DNA of 64,000 nt from Archangium lansingense (GCF_026626635.1 NZ_JAPNKA010000001.1:11454501-11518500); one strand, 5' to 3'. Positions 23,601 through 32,790 are shown, counted from the stretch's first letter. Notes: generated by a model from the sequence alone, not told the origin. Numbers and translations are program-made.

Positions 23601-25915
23601 GGCGGCTTCTCGGTCTGGAGGATGCTCATGGCCACGTCCGCGGATGACGGCTGTATCCACTGGTACAGGTAGGCCTTCGAGTAGTCCCCCTCTCCCAGCT
23701 TCATCGCTTGCTTGTCCCAGTAGAACGAGTTGCGATCGTCGTTGTCAGACGTCTGGAAGCTCACCAGCGCCGAGTTCGGGTAGGGCTGCTCCAATGTGGG
23801 CGGGACACCGGTCTGCGCGGTGTCCGTGTTGTACTCGACGCGCTCCTTGCTCCCGTAGGGGTCCGTCGCGACGGCATACCGGATCAGGTCATAGCCGCCC
23901 CCGATCTTCAGCGGGCTCAGCTCGAAGGTCGTCTGTCCATAGGGCGTGGTGAGCGCCACCACCTCCCCATTCGAGGCATACGTGAAGGAGGAAATAATCC
24001 CATACACGTCTTGGATGGACTGCAAACGCAGCACCCCGCCGAAGGAGGCGTACGTGAAGGTCGCCGCGCGGCCATACGGCTCCTCCACGCGGGTCACCAG
24101 GTAGGGCTGGCCCGAGTACTCATAGGAGAAGGTCGTGGGAAGCCCCGTCGCGTCCACGATCCGGTGGATACGAGTGGGGTACGTGGGGCTGTACTCCAGG
24201 GCCACCTCGTTGCCCTGGCCATCTCGCACGCGGCTCAGGAACACCTTGCGCTGGGCCCCCACCGTCCCGATGTAGTGCTCGTAGTACTCCTCCCTCCCAT
24301 CGGGATGGACCTTCTTGTAGGTATTGGCAGACAGCCTGTGAAGCACGCCGCCGCTCTTGGACTGGGGTGCATACGTCTGCGTCTGACTGTTGTAGCCCTT
24401 GTGCACTTCTCCACCGCCGCCGCGCAGGCGGAGCTTGACGTCCGCCCCCGGGTTGCTCGTGTTGTCCTCGAGGTAGGACACCCAGTTGCTCACCCACTGC
24501 GGGCTGAAGCTGGTGAATTGTGGCGTCGCAGGCTGGCTGGCTTCGCGCTGGTTGTACCTCACCCGCACGCGGACGTCCGGCCCCAGGGCGGCCGGGTAGC
24601 CCACCGGCGTGTCCACGATGCTCAAGCTGGCCAGCAGGATGTGGAAGCTGTAGGTCGCCATCGCCAGATTCGGATCGTCCCGACAGTCGGTGGGCGTCTG
24701 CTCGTCGTCCTCTCCCGTCTCATCCGGGTCCGTGCTGCCCGAATGGCCCTTGCCGTAGATCTGGCTGGCCTCCTCCGGCATCGCCGGTGCCCACCCGGAA
24801 GGCAGCGGCCCCTCCGGCACCAGGAAGTAGCCGCTGGCCTCATGGTCGAGCGCGGCCTGGCTCAGCCACACCTCGTTTCCGAAGGTGGGATCCTCGAGGA
24901 GGTACTTGCCCCCCATCTCCCGCACCAGCGCGCCGAAGTGGCCCACCTTCCAGTGGACGACAGCCGGGACGATGACGCTGCTGCCAGGAGCGCGTCTGGC
25001 CATCTGGAGCTTCAGCCCCAGCTGCTGGGACATGCCCATGACTTCGGTCAGGGAGAAGCCCTCGGGAGGAGACTGGACGCCCGCGAGGAACTCCGAGGAG
25101 CGCCTGGCCGCCTCGGCATCCAGCAACGGCGCGATGTTGGTGAGCGCGTAGGGGCCGCAGCGGAACGCCACCCCCGGCCGGTTCTTCATCACCCAGCGGC
25201 CCTCCAGAGCGCCCTCCAGCTTGACGCGCGCGTCCCCCATGAAGGTGCGGTCCTTCACCTCGTCGAAGATGCGGTCCAGCTCGTCCGCGCGGCCAACGCG
25301 GGCGTTCATCTTCGCGTACTCAGCCACGGCGCGGTTGGCAATCTGCTGGGACTCCAGGTCCGTGCCTGCCTTTGCCAGCTCCCAGGCGCGCTGCCAGTGA
25401 CCGAGCGCCTGCTGGAAGTAGCCCGTCTCGTAAGCAATCGTCCCCAGGTTGAGGAGCAGGCCCGGCGACCAGCGGGAGTCCGGGTACTCCCGGACGAACC
25501 GCAGGAGAGGCTCCGTCCGTTCCACGTCGGCAGCGGACTGATACTCCTGCAGCGCGGCTGCAAGGGCTTGCGTTTCGCGAGCCGAGGAGTTCCCGGGCAC
25601 GGGCACCAGCGGCTCGGAGAAGAAGGGCAGGCTCCGCAGCTCCTCGACGGAGGGCTCGGCGCTCACGGGGCGCGAGGACAAGCCGAACTCCTTCGGCCGC
25701 TCCACGCGCGCCTGCCGTGTCGCCACGGCGGTCCGCATGGGCTCCGGCGGCACCCAGTCCTCCACCAGCTCCAGGCTCTTGCTCGGCTGGGGGGTCCTGG
25801 AGAGGGTGGGGTCGAACCTGAAAAGAGGGGTGGCGGGCTTGAGGATGCCGACAGCCATGATGAAGCCCCCCAGGATGAGCAGGGCCAGCCCGATGATGCG
25901 AGCGTTGTGTTTCAT
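20654..25915 (-). CDS. RHS/YD-repeat protein with C39-peptidase-like N-terminal domain
   Basis: This 1753-residue protein begins with an N-terminal membrane/signal segment (LALLILGGFIMAVGIL) and a TPR-like helical region (about 110-230). A C39-type papain-fold domain follows (about 240-375), with Cys in FRCGPYAL, His in HWKVGHFGALV and DPTFG. Dozens of YD/RHS repeats then form the shell, closed by the RHS core YRAYDSRKGRWLSRDP and LYAYVGNRPLELVDPDG. The last about 115 residues after WRNWRR are variable, with basic KARKIKKHNKSNKED and an LDLIPSPP tail, and are the presumed toxin tip; I cannot name its activity. It lies 40 bp after the repeat lipoprotein gene and 28 bp before the putative immunity gene. 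Self-processing by the C39 domain is inferred. Confidence 0.9.
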   Translation of the reverse strand: MKHNARIIGLALLILGGFIMAVGILKPATPLFRFDPTLSRTPQPSKSLELVEDWVPPEPMRTAVATRQARVERPKEFGLSSRPVSAEPSVEELRSLPFFSEPLVPVPGNSSARETQALAAALQEYQSAADVERTEPLLRFVREYPDSRWSPGLLLNLGTIAYETGYFQQALGHWQRAWELAKAGTDLESQQIANRAVAEYAKMNARVGRADELDRIFDEVKDRTFMGDARVKLEGALEGRWVMKNRPGVAFRCGPYALTNIAPLLDAEAARRSSEFLAGVQSPPEGFSLTEVMGMSQQLGLKLQMARRAPGSSVIVPAVVHWKVGHFGALVREMGGKYLLEDPTFGNEVWLSQAALDHEASGYFLVPEGPLPSGWAPAMPEEASQIYGKGHSGSTDPDETGEDDEQTPTDCRDDPNLAMATYSFHILLASLSIVDTPVGYPAALGPDVRVRVRYNQREASQPATPQFTSFSPQWVSNWVSYLEDNTSNPGADVKLRLRGGGGEVHKGYNSQTQTYAPQSKSGGVLHRLSANTYKKVHPDGREEYYEHYIGTVGAQRKVFLSRVRDGQGNEVALEYSPTYPTRIHRIVDATGLPTTFSYEYSGQPYLVTRVEEPYGRAATFTYASFGGVLRLQSIQDVYGIISSFTYASNGEVVALTTPYGQTTFELSPLKIGGGYDLIRYAVATDPYGSKERVEYNTDTAQTGVPPTLEQPYPNSALVSFQTSDNDDRNSFYWDKQAMKLGEGDYSKAYLYQWIQPSSADVAMSILQTEKPPLEGRIFYNYPGQTSSAIQGTLAQPSVIARVVRDAQGVNRTQAYRYQYNTIGNPTRFIDPLGRETVIEYAPGGIDILSVKQKVGESNGQPVWATLVTYTYDPSFPPHLPATLTDGSGKTTHFTYSPQGQVLTLTNANNEEVTFTYETEPTQNGYRRLLSITGAVPGGDRTFTYDSLDRVRTVTDSEGFTVTYDYDSLDRARTVTFPDSSFEQVEFVDHSAVASRDREGRWTRYAYNKLRERVLIRDPEQRVTQLQWCRCGQLGRLADGEGNVTEWKRDEQGRVMQKTYASGGFTTYGYDFSGRLLTQVDPMARTKTYEYTLDDQVSKVDYSDSATADVTYAYEPWFPRISSRTDGLGTTAYAYKPYDGIALGAGEVSDIDGPFSDDSLKYTYDAVGRLKKLEVVDDATKTVASYSEDFTYDARARVTGLTSGLGTFTLGYVGQSFRPSVVDYPNGMQVAYDYYGPTGDYLLKQIKNLSAGPAARTVLSQFDYTFNPDRTLSTWTVSRPQGGPTTWTFGHDGAGQLTRAERRDGSNTLLESARYGYDKATNRTQAISGDVTPVNGEFNNLNQLLSERGFGPTNFEGTVDEPAAVVVNGKPAKVTSTAGGPPYRFQAEIDLPQGTSQIVVTATDGNNNSASQTYQVTAEGTTALYEYDANGNLRFERDPGGAVRKEYRWDQENRLVRILEGAHESVFEYDGSSRRVRISKLENGAVTQSHTFVWCGPRSCQKRNGATVERSYYQYGYTDGAGAHFYTQDHLGSIWDVVAGNGTTVEARLRYSPWGQVTEESGAGVTDFAYTGHYLDRPSGLSLAQYRAYDSRKGRWLSRDPLFDRDRSGHLSAWYSGQATNLYAYVGNRPLELVDPDGLAWRNWRRAGQVFVLGMRLLKGQLDDAVETVIKRPPTSEAEKARKIKKHNKSNKEDCGGDGDPPDEDLDFLEELKRKGLYFTPEDLLDLIPSPPILNPCLLDPKLCSQQDPYNMVT

Positions 25916-25955
25916 TTGAAAATTCCTGTGTTCGCGTCTGGCGAAGAGAGGGCGT

Positions 25956-28900
25956 CTAGAGCGGGACAGCGTTCCAGGGGGCCGTCAGTTGGATGAGCGG
26001 AGGCGTCACGTCCGAAGGCACCTGAGGGAACGAGTTCATGAGCGGGTCCAGCGGGAAGACATCCTGCCCGTCGGAGACCCCGTCCCCATCCGAGTCAGCC
26101 CGCAGCGGGTTCGTCCCTCTCAGCAGCTCATCCGCATTGGAGAGGGAGTCGCCGTCCATGTCGAGGCTGCCCAACAGGTAGCCCAGCTGCACCCCGATTC
26201 CATCCAGGATTCCGTCCTGGTTGAGGTCCACTCCGATGTCGATGCTGTCCGGGACGTTCGGGTTGGTGCCGAACTGCACCTCGCGTCCATCCGGGGCGAG
26301 GTCGCCGTCCGTGTCATGATTGAGTGGCTCGGTCTCCCAGTCGTACTCCCCCAGGTCACTCAACTCGTCCGCATCGGCGTCTGTGCCGCTCAGCGCGGAC
26401 AGGCCTCCTGTCTCTGCCAGCTCCCACCCATCCGGCAGCCCATCCGCGTCCTGATCTCCCCACTGGTCCACCCCGATGTCCGGGTTCACCTGTGGCCGGT
26501 TCTCTAGCTCCATGTCGAACCTGGAGGAAGGCACGGTCAGGCCCGCTCCTCGGAGCGGGGAGGTGCTGCGCGGGCGTGCATCCGCGCGCAGCTTCGGGTC
26601 GGTGTCTCCAGGAAGGTTGCCCGTCCCCGTCAGCGTCTGCCCCTTTACCAGGCTGTGCTGACCCACCAGCTGGCCATTGGTGGGGTTGAGATAAAGCTGC
26701 GTGCCGGTTGTCCTTCTGCCCCCCACCACCGTGTTGGTGAGTGTCAGCACTCCGTTATTCACCTCCACCTGCTGTCCAGCCGTCGTGGACGTGCTGCTGT
26801 TGGTGTTGTTGAGGAACGTGGAGCCCGTCACGTACACCTTCGCTCCACTCCCCACGTACAGCCCGCCAGGCGTGGATGACCCGGCGTTGTCCTTCACCAA
26901 CAAGTCCACCAGCCGGACTTCCTGCTGCGCCGAGTTGGATATGTACAGCGCCCGCGTCGTCCCTCGGATTGTCAGCGACGCAATGACAGACGAGTTGTTC
27001 ACAACCCACCCTGTCGTCGTGCCTCCCCCGTCCATGACTGTCTTCGCCGCTCCGCCCGTTCCGATGATGAGCAGCTTCGGCTTCGACGCGGCGATGGAGA
27101 TGCCAACGTTCCCGCTGCCAGCATAGACTCCCGGTGCCAATGCGATGATCTGATACGCGCCGTTCGTCACATTCGCTGCCGTCACGGCTGCGTTGACCGT
27201 CGTGTGCGTGCCTCCTCCCGCCGCATTCACCGTGTAGTTGGGCGTCGGCGTGGACTGAGCATCTTGCGGGTTGCTCGACCGGGCATACTCGAACACGTTG
27301 GGGTAACGGTCCCCGTCCGCGTCCTCGAACCGATTCGCGACGAGCGGGTTCAGGGCGTTGGACACCTCCCACCCGTCCGGCATGTCATCACCATCCGTGT
27401 CCGCCTTGTGCAGGTTGGTTCCATGCTGGTTCAGCTCCGCACCATCCGAGAGGCCATCCTCGTCCGTGTCCGCGACGGCTGCCTTGGCGCCCAGCCCATA
27501 CTCTTGCTCGTTGGTGAGCCCGTCGCTGTCGGCGTCCTGCGCCCTGCCCGTCAGTGTCGTCAGGTTCCCCGCCTGCTCCATCTCCCAGACGTCCGCCAGC
27601 TCATCCCCATCCGCGTCTACCCACTGGTCCGCGCCCACGTCCGGCGTCGTCGCTGGCCGCGCCTCCAGGTCCATGTCCCACTGGGAGAAGGTGCCCACCA
27701 CGCCTGCGCGCAGCAGCGGAGAGTTCCACTGCAACCGCCCGTCAAACCGCAGCTTCGGGTCGGTGTCTCCGGGCAGGTTGCCCGTCCCCGTCAACGTCCT
27801 CCCCTTTACCAGGCTGTGCTGACTCACCAGCTGGCCATTGGTGGGGTTGAGGTAAAGCGGCGTGCCGGTTGTCCCGCTGCCCCACACCACCGTGTTGGTG
27901 AGTGTCAGCACTCCGTTATTCACCTCCACCTGCTGTCCAGCCGTCGTGGACGTGCTGCTGTTGGTGTTGTTGAGGAACGTGGAGCCCGTCACATACACCT
28001 TCGCTCCACTCCCCACGTACAGCCCGCCAGGCAGGGATGACCCGGCGTTGTCCTTCACCAACACGTCCACCAGCCGGACTTCCTGCTCCGTCGAGTTGGA
28101 TATGTACAGTGCCCGCGTCGTCCCTCGGATTGTCAGCGACTCGATGACAGACGAGTTGTTCACAGTCCACCCTGTCGTCGTGCCTCCCCCGTCCATGACT
28201 GTCTTCTCCGCCCCGCCCGTGCCGATGATGAGCAGCTTCGGCTTCGACGCGGCGATGGAGATTCCAACGTTCCCGCTGCCAGCATAGACTCCCGGTGCCA
28301 ATGCGATGATCTGATACGCGCCGTTCGTCACATTCGCTGCCGTCACGGCTGCGTTGACCGTCGTGTGCGTGCCTCCTCCCGCCGCATTCACCGTGTAGTT
28401 GGGCGTCGGCGTGGACTGAGCATCTTGCGGGTTGCTCGACCGGGCATACTCGAACACGTTGGGGTAACGGTCCCCGTCCGCGTCCTCGAACCGATTCGCG
28501 ACGAGCGGGTTCAGGGCGTTGGACACCTCCCACCCGTCCGGCATGTCATCACCATCCGTGTCCGCCTTGTGCAGGTTGGTTCCATGCTGGTTCAGCTCCG
28601 CACCATCCGAGAGGCCATCCTCGTCCGTGTCCGCGACGGCTGCCTTGGCGCCCAGCCCATACTCTTGCTCGTTGGTGAGCCCGTCGCTGTCGGCGTCCTG
28701 CGCCCTGCCCGTCAGTGTCGTCAGGTTCCCCGCCTGCTCCATCTCCCAGACGTCCGCCAGCTCATCCCCATCCGCGTCTACCCACTGGTCCGCACCCACG
28801 TCCGGCGTCGTCGCTGGCCGCGCCTCCAGGTCCATGTCCCACTGGGAGAAGGTGCCCACCACGCCTGCGCGCAGCAGCGGAGAGTTCCACTGCAACCGCC

Positions 28901-29966
28901 CGTCAAACCGCAGCTTCGGGTCGGTGTCTCCGGGCAGGTTGCCCGTCCCCGTCAACGTCCTCCCCTTTACCAGGCTGTGCTGACTCACCAGCTGGCCATT
29001 GGTGGGGTTGAGGTAAAGCGGCGTGCCGGTTGTCCCGCTGCCCCACACCACCGTGTTGGTGAGTGTCAGCACTCCGTTATTCACCTCCACCTGCTGTCCA
29101 GCCGTCGTGGACGTGCTGCTGTTGGTGTTGTTGAGGAACGTGGAGCCCGTCACGTACACCTTCGCTCCACTCCCCACGTACAGCCCGCCAGGCAGGGATG
29201 ACCCGGCGTTGTCCTTCACCAACACGTCCACCAGCCGCACTTCCTGCTGCGTCGAGTTGGATATGTACAATGCCCGCGTCGTCCCTCGGATTGTCAGCGA
29301 CTCGATGACAGACGAGTTGTTCACAGTCCACCCTGTCGTCGTGCCTCCCCCGTCCATGACTGTCTTCTCCGCCCCGCCCGTGCCGATGATGAGCAGCTTC
29401 GGCTTCGACGCGGCGATGGAGATTCCAACGTTCCCGCTGCCAGCATAGACCCCCGGTGCCACTGCGATGATCTGATACGCGCCGTTCGTCACATTCGCTG
29501 CCGTCACGGCTGCGTTGACCGTCGTGTGCGTGCCTCCTCCCGCCGCATTCACCGTGTACGTCGGCGACGGATGGCTCGATGCATTGTTCGGATCTCCTCC
29601 GTTGCGCAGCTCGAAGATGTTGGGGTAGCGGTCTCCATCCGCATCCTGGAAGGAGTCCTTGACGGTGGGGTTGAACGCCTGGCTGTACTCTTCCAGGTCG
29701 GTCATCTCATCGCTGTCGAAGTCATCTGTCCCGTTGCGTGACAGGTTCCCGAAGTACTGGGCCTCCCACTCGTCGTCCATGCCATCGTCGTCCGTGTCGA
29801 CGCTGGGGGTCTGGACCTGAAATGCAACCGAGCCCAGCTGCCCTTCTCGTTCTGTTGTCCCCCGCTCCGGCGTTCCGCAGGATGCGCACAGCATCAGCGC
29901 AGCCGCCGAGAGTAGGTTGACCTTCAGCGCGGAGCGAAAGCTTCCCGCGCCCATTCCATTCCACAT
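25956..29966 (-). CDS. Giant lipoprotein: triplicated beta-helix and calcium-type repeats
   Basis: This 1336-residue protein starts at ATG 29966 behind AGGAGG. The lipoprotein signal ends ALMLCASC, with the Cys about residue 30. Three modules of about 387 residues follow. Each has a parallel beta-helix-like part (TVNAAGGGTHTTVNAAV, IRGTTRALYISNS, VYVTGSTFLNNTNSS) and thrombospondin type 3-like acidic repeats (DTDEDGLSDGAEL, DADGDRYPNVFEY) that probably bind calcium. Modules 1 and 2 are almost identical and module 3 is partly diverged. The C-terminus has further DxDxDG motifs. It is probably a surface adhesin or matrix protein. It lies 40 bp upstream of the RHS gene on the same strand, so the two may be made together. 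Confidence 0.85.
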   Translation of the reverse strand: MWNGMGAGSFRSALKVNLLSAAALMLCASCGTPERGTTEREGQLGSVAFQVQTPSVDTDDDGMDDEWEAQYFGNLSRNGTDDFDSDEMTDLEEYSQAFNPTVKDSFQDADGDRYPNIFELRNGGDPNNASSHPSPTYTVNAAGGGTHTTVNAAVTAANVTNGAYQIIAVAPGVYAGSGNVGISIAASKPKLLIIGTGGAEKTVMDGGGTTTGWTVNNSSVIESLTIRGTTRALYISNSTQQEVRLVDVLVKDNAGSSLPGGLYVGSGAKVYVTGSTFLNNTNSSTSTTAGQQVEVNNGVLTLTNTVVWGSGTTGTPLYLNPTNGQLVSQHSLVKGRTLTGTGNLPGDTDPKLRFDGRLQWNSPLLRAGVVGTFSQWDMDLEARPATTPDVGADQWVDADGDELADVWEMEQAGNLTTLTGRAQDADSDGLTNEQEYGLGAKAAVADTDEDGLSDGAELNQHGTNLHKADTDGDDMPDGWEVSNALNPLVANRFEDADGDRYPNVFEYARSSNPQDAQSTPTPNYTVNAAGGGTHTTVNAAVTAANVTNGAYQIIALAPGVYAGSGNVGISIAASKPKLLIIGTGGAEKTVMDGGGTTTGWTVNNSSVIESLTIRGTTRALYISNSTEQEVRLVDVLVKDNAGSSLPGGLYVGSGAKVYVTGSTFLNNTNSSTSTTAGQQVEVNNGVLTLTNTVVWGSGTTGTPLYLNPTNGQLVSQHSLVKGRTLTGTGNLPGDTDPKLRFDGRLQWNSPLLRAGVVGTFSQWDMDLEARPATTPDVGADQWVDADGDELADVWEMEQAGNLTTLTGRAQDADSDGLTNEQEYGLGAKAAVADTDEDGLSDGAELNQHGTNLHKADTDGDDMPDGWEVSNALNPLVANRFEDADGDRYPNVFEYARSSNPQDAQSTPTPNYTVNAAGGGTHTTVNAAVTAANVTNGAYQIIALAPGVYAGSGNVGISIAASKPKLLIIGTGGAAKTVMDGGGTTTGWVVNNSSVIASLTIRGTTRALYISNSAQQEVRLVDLLVKDNAGSSTPGGLYVGSGAKVYVTGSTFLNNTNSSTSTTAGQQVEVNNGVLTLTNTVVGGRRTTGTQLYLNPTNGQLVGQHSLVKGQTLTGTGNLPGDTDPKLRADARPRSTSPLRGAGLTVPSSRFDMELENRPQVNPDIGVDQWGDQDADGLPDGWELAETGGLSALSGTDADADELSDLGEYDWETEPLNHDTDGDLAPDGREVQFGTNPNVPDSIDIGVDLNQDGILDGIGVQLGYLLGSLDMDGDSLSNADELLRGTNPLRADSDGDGVSDGQDVFPLDPLMNSFPQVPSDVTPPLIQLTAPWNAVPL
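27239..29560 (-). repeat. Tandem 1161-bp repeats inside the lipoprotein gene
   Basis: Two consecutive 1161-bp units (about 28400-29560 and 27239-28399) differ at only a few scattered bases. A third, shorter and more diverged unit follows down to about 26460. The period is exact and a multiple of three, so the frame is kept. This indicates recent unequal crossing-over or gene conversion; read assembly could also have altered the copy number. Confidence 0.9.
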
Positions 29967-30340
29967 GAGTGTCCCTCCTGACGGCTGCGCGCAGCGCACA
30001 CCGTCCTTCCGGTGGCGGCCCCGGCCCGCCCCACCACCTGACCATCGTTGCTCACCCCTGACCGTGAAGCAGCCTGCGGACAGCTCTCCCGAGGGTACTC
30101 CGCGGAGCGCCACGGCGGCGATGACATCCAGGCCCAGCTGGAGCGCTGTCTTTGGTCCCGACCGTCCATCGACCAAGGAACGTCCCTGTTAACTGATTTG
30201 GACGAATCTTGAGAAAAATTCAGTTCTGACGCACTTTTGAAATTGGCGTGGGCACAGTGAATCCAAGCGCTGAGGCCGGCAGGCAGCAGGGGAGCTCCCT
30301 GAAGCACGGAGTCAGCGCCCCCCTGTTGTGGAGCGCGGGC

Positions 30341-31000
30341 TCAGTAGTCACAGCCCACGGAGCTGACGACCTCGTCGGGGACCCCTGGAGCGAACACCTG
30401 GATGACGGACACCTTGCCATCCATGACCCGCTCGCTGCCGCTGCGCCAGGGGTGCTGCCAATAGCCCATGACGAGGTTTTCCGAACTTGAGGGGAGGTCC
30501 TCCTCGAATGAGCCAATGGTCTTCGACACGATGGTTTCATACCGGACCTTGTAGTAGACCCAGTCCGCGAACAGGCACTGCTCCGCCGAGTGGGGGCAGT
30601 CGCAGAGGACGATGAGGGTCCCCGCGGGAATATTGCGAAGCACCATGGAGCGTGCCTCGTCGTTGGGGATGCCGATGTTGGTCCCCGCTGCGGTCAGATC
30701 ATAGGAACGGAATTCGCCGTTGGGGGGCAGGTAGACCTTGCCCAGCGAGTCCTGGGAGGCATTATTGCCTTCGAAGAATTCAATGTGGGGAGTGACGGGC
30801 CCTCCACCTCCGCCCCCGCCCCCGGGTTCGCAATCCTCGCAGGCCGCGGCCTGCTTCGCGGTCGAGAGCGCCTGCTCGACGGGAGCCGAGGCCTCCTCGA
30901 GGCTCCCACAGGCTGACAAAACGAGCGCCGCACCGAGAATCATCACGCCGCGCGTCCGCAACACTTCGGCCAGGTTCCACTTCCTGGATGGCTTCATCAT
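30341..31000 (-). CDS. Small secreted lipoprotein
   Basis: This 219-residue protein starts MMKPSRKW behind GAGGG. Its lipoprotein signal has a good lipobox (LVLSAC). A Cys pair and Gly-rich linker (CEDCEPGGGGGGGG) follow, then a beta-rich domain with further cysteines (LCDCPHSAEQC) and an ending SSVGCDY. I recognise no family. The cysteine pattern suggests disulfides and an extracellular site. It is divergent from another lipoprotein gene, with an unusual repeat between them. Bases 30001-30340 hold no gene. Confidence 0.7.
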   Translation of the reverse strand: MMKPSRKWNLAEVLRTRGVMILGAALVLSACGSLEEASAPVEQALSTAKQAAACEDCEPGGGGGGGGPVTPHIEFFEGNNASQDSLGKVYLPPNGEFRSYDLTAAGTNIGIPNDEARSMVLRNIPAGTLIVLCDCPHSAEQCLFADWVYYKVRYETIVSKTIGSFEEDLPSSSENLVMGYWQHPWRSGSERVMDGKVSVIQVFAPGVPDEVVSSVGCDY

Positions 31001-31200
31001 GGTATTCGCCCTCGGCTGAAGGATTTCAATAGGATTCTCGAAAGCCTGCATACGGGCCTGTGTAACAGAGCAGGAGTGACGGGAGCGTGACGGGGAGCAG
31101 CGGAAGGACTGGGCCCCTGTTGGGCGGACGCAGTGCTCTCGAGAGGGCGCTGCCCGCGGCCAGTGGAGCCTGGAACGCGCCTCCACCGGCCCGGCCAGGG

Positions 31201-31238
31201 GCCGACATGTCGGCGGCATGTCGGCGGCATGTCGGCAC
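31201..31238. promoter_or_regulatory. Palindrome plus three 11-bp tandem repeats
   Basis: GCCGACATGTCGGC is a perfect 14-bp palindrome that opens three in-phase copies of CATGTCGGCGG with an 11-bp period, one DNA turn. It lies between divergently oriented lipoprotein genes (31000 and 31426), as expected for a shared operator. The rest of 31001-31425 holds no gene. Confidence 0.5.
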
Positions 31239-31425
31239 GTCCCTCGAAGCCCTCGATGTCTTCCTCACAGACGTTCACCTTGGGAGTCACGCCCTCTGGC
31301 AGAGCGCGGAGCGCCCCTCGCGATGCACCCTCAACCCGTGCTGGCCCAGTGCTTGCTATCGAGCGCGGAGAGTCCATTTCAGACTCCCCGGCCTTTCGGG
31401 TCACCTCTTGCCTGACGGAAATTAC

Positions 31426-32085
31426 ATGAGACTCTCACTGACACTTCTGGCAATGATTTCCCTTGCGGCCTGCAACGGCCAGATGAACAGCCCTCAGGGC
31501 GAGCCCGAGCCCCAGGGGCAGCAGGGCTTCGAGGGCGACACCGGTCCTCATAGTCCAGCTCAGCCTCAGGGCGTCCCAACTGCGACTCGGCCCCAGAGGC
31601 TTCAGGACTCTCTGGGCGCTCAGCACGCTCAGAACGTTCAGGGCCTGGTTTCCAGCACCGACGGCACGGTCTATACGATTCCGGGCAGCGGAGGCATGTT
31701 CGGCGGTGGCTATCTCCAGCTCCAATCGAGCAACCAGCATTTCGAGCTCGACGTGACATGCGGCTACGGCTTTGCCACCGACAACGAGGCCTTCTTCTTC
31801 GCGAATTCACCCGTGGTCACGACCGGAACCGTTCAGACGACCGTGGCGATCGATGGACGTGCGCTGCTGGCCTTCAACGATCTGAACTACAACTCGGGTG
31901 GGCAAGACCGGGCTTTCGCGGACACGTGGTACCAAGGTCAGTGGCCCTGGCATGGCGTCTTCACCGCCAATGAAGGCGGCACGCTCACGCGATGGGACAT
32001 CACCATGACGAGGACTGCCGACGGGAACTGCCTGGCCTTCGTTTATACCAATGGCGGTGGATCGGGCACGATCGTCCACCCGTAA
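31426..32085 (+). CDS. Small secreted lipoprotein
   Basis: This 219-residue protein begins MRLSLTLLAMISLAAC, a textbook lipoprotein signal. A Pro/Gln-rich low-complexity linker (about 22-75) leads to a beta-sandwich-like domain with the segments YGFATDNEAFFFANSP, VQTTVAIDGRALLAFNDLNY and TLTRWDITMTRT. No catalytic motif is visible. The start at 31426 was chosen because the signal begins there, although the ribosome-binding site (GACGGAA) is weak. The function is unknown and probably at the cell surface. Confidence 0.7.
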   Translation: MRLSLTLLAMISLAACNGQMNSPQGEPEPQGQQGFEGDTGPHSPAQPQGVPTATRPQRLQDSLGAQHAQNVQGLVSSTDGTVYTIPGSGGMFGGGYLQLQSSNQHFELDVTCGYGFATDNEAFFFANSPVVTTGTVQTTVAIDGRALLAFNDLNYNSGGQDRAFADTWYQGQWPWHGVFTANEGGTLTRWDITMTRTADGNCLAFVYTNGGGSGTIVHP

Positions 32086-32218
32086 AGCCTCCCTGGGCGG
32101 TGGATGGGCCGTTCATCGCGGCGTGCGCTCCTGTATTTCATTGATAGCGACCATCTGAGCGTGCGGGAGAGGGCCTGGGAAGGTGGTCGTCCAGGAGGGC
32201 CGCGCGACACGCCTCAAT

Positions 32219-32262
32219 CGTGGGCGGCCAGGGCTGGGGGGTGCCCCATGGGGTTGCTCCGT
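32219..32262 (+). repeat. Interspersed intergenic repeat
   Basis: CGTGGGCGGCCAGGGCTGGG followed by CCCCATGGGGTTGCTCCGT recurs with few changes at 54737-54778. Further right, CTTCTATCCCGCCTATACGC (32347-32366) recurs at 50975-50994. These mark old mobile-element ends in a gene-free stretch (32086-32369). Confidence 0.5.
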
Positions 32263-32369
32263 CCCGTGTCCCGGCGCGGCGCTCGGCCTTGCTGGCCCCG
32301 GCTGCGGCCCTTCTCGGCCACTCCTCTCCAGCCCTCACCCTCTACATGGCTTCTATCCCGCCTATACGC

Positions 32370-32790
32370 CAGCCGGGGGTGGTGGCCTTGCGCACGGGAG
32401 AGCCGCAGGTCATTCCCGAGATTTCCGAGGAGCTCCTCCGGGCCCTCAGCCATGATGCCGAGCACCTCGAGGTGATGCGCTCCTTCGACATCCGGTCCGT
32501 CATGGCCGTGCCGCTCATCGCCCAGGACAAGAGCATCGGTTCCTCATCCTGGCGGACACCCCCGTCATGGGCCGCTGGGATAGGAGCCGCCTCGAGCAGG
32601 TCATCACCAACCTTCAGGCCAACGCCATCAAGTTCGGCGACCACAAGCCCGTCGAGCTCTCCGTCACCTCGGACAATGGAATCGCGCGCCTCACGGTGAG
32701 GGACCACGGCATCGGCATCGCGCCGGACAGGCTTCCCCACGTCTTCGAGCGCTTCGTGCGTAGCGTCTGGTTCGCGACACTCCTACCCAC
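32370..32790 (+). pseudogene. GAF/histidine kinase remnant
   Basis: The frame through 32377-32545 gives a GAF-like piece (VVALRTGEPQVIPEISEELL, SVMAVPLIAQDKSIG). After a frame change, 32567-32785 gives the ATPase N-box and G1 region of a histidine kinase (RLEQVITNLQANAIKFG, VRDHGIGIAPDRL, VFERF). The phospho-acceptor His domain is deleted and the G2 box is missing. It is thus a shortened corpse of a hybrid sensor kinase, running into the next gene. Confidence 0.75.

Noticed and set aside
21200..23647. Very long open frame antisense to the RHS gene
   Set aside because: It is a shadow of third-position GC in the real gene; the translation is rich in Arg, Val and His with no domain.
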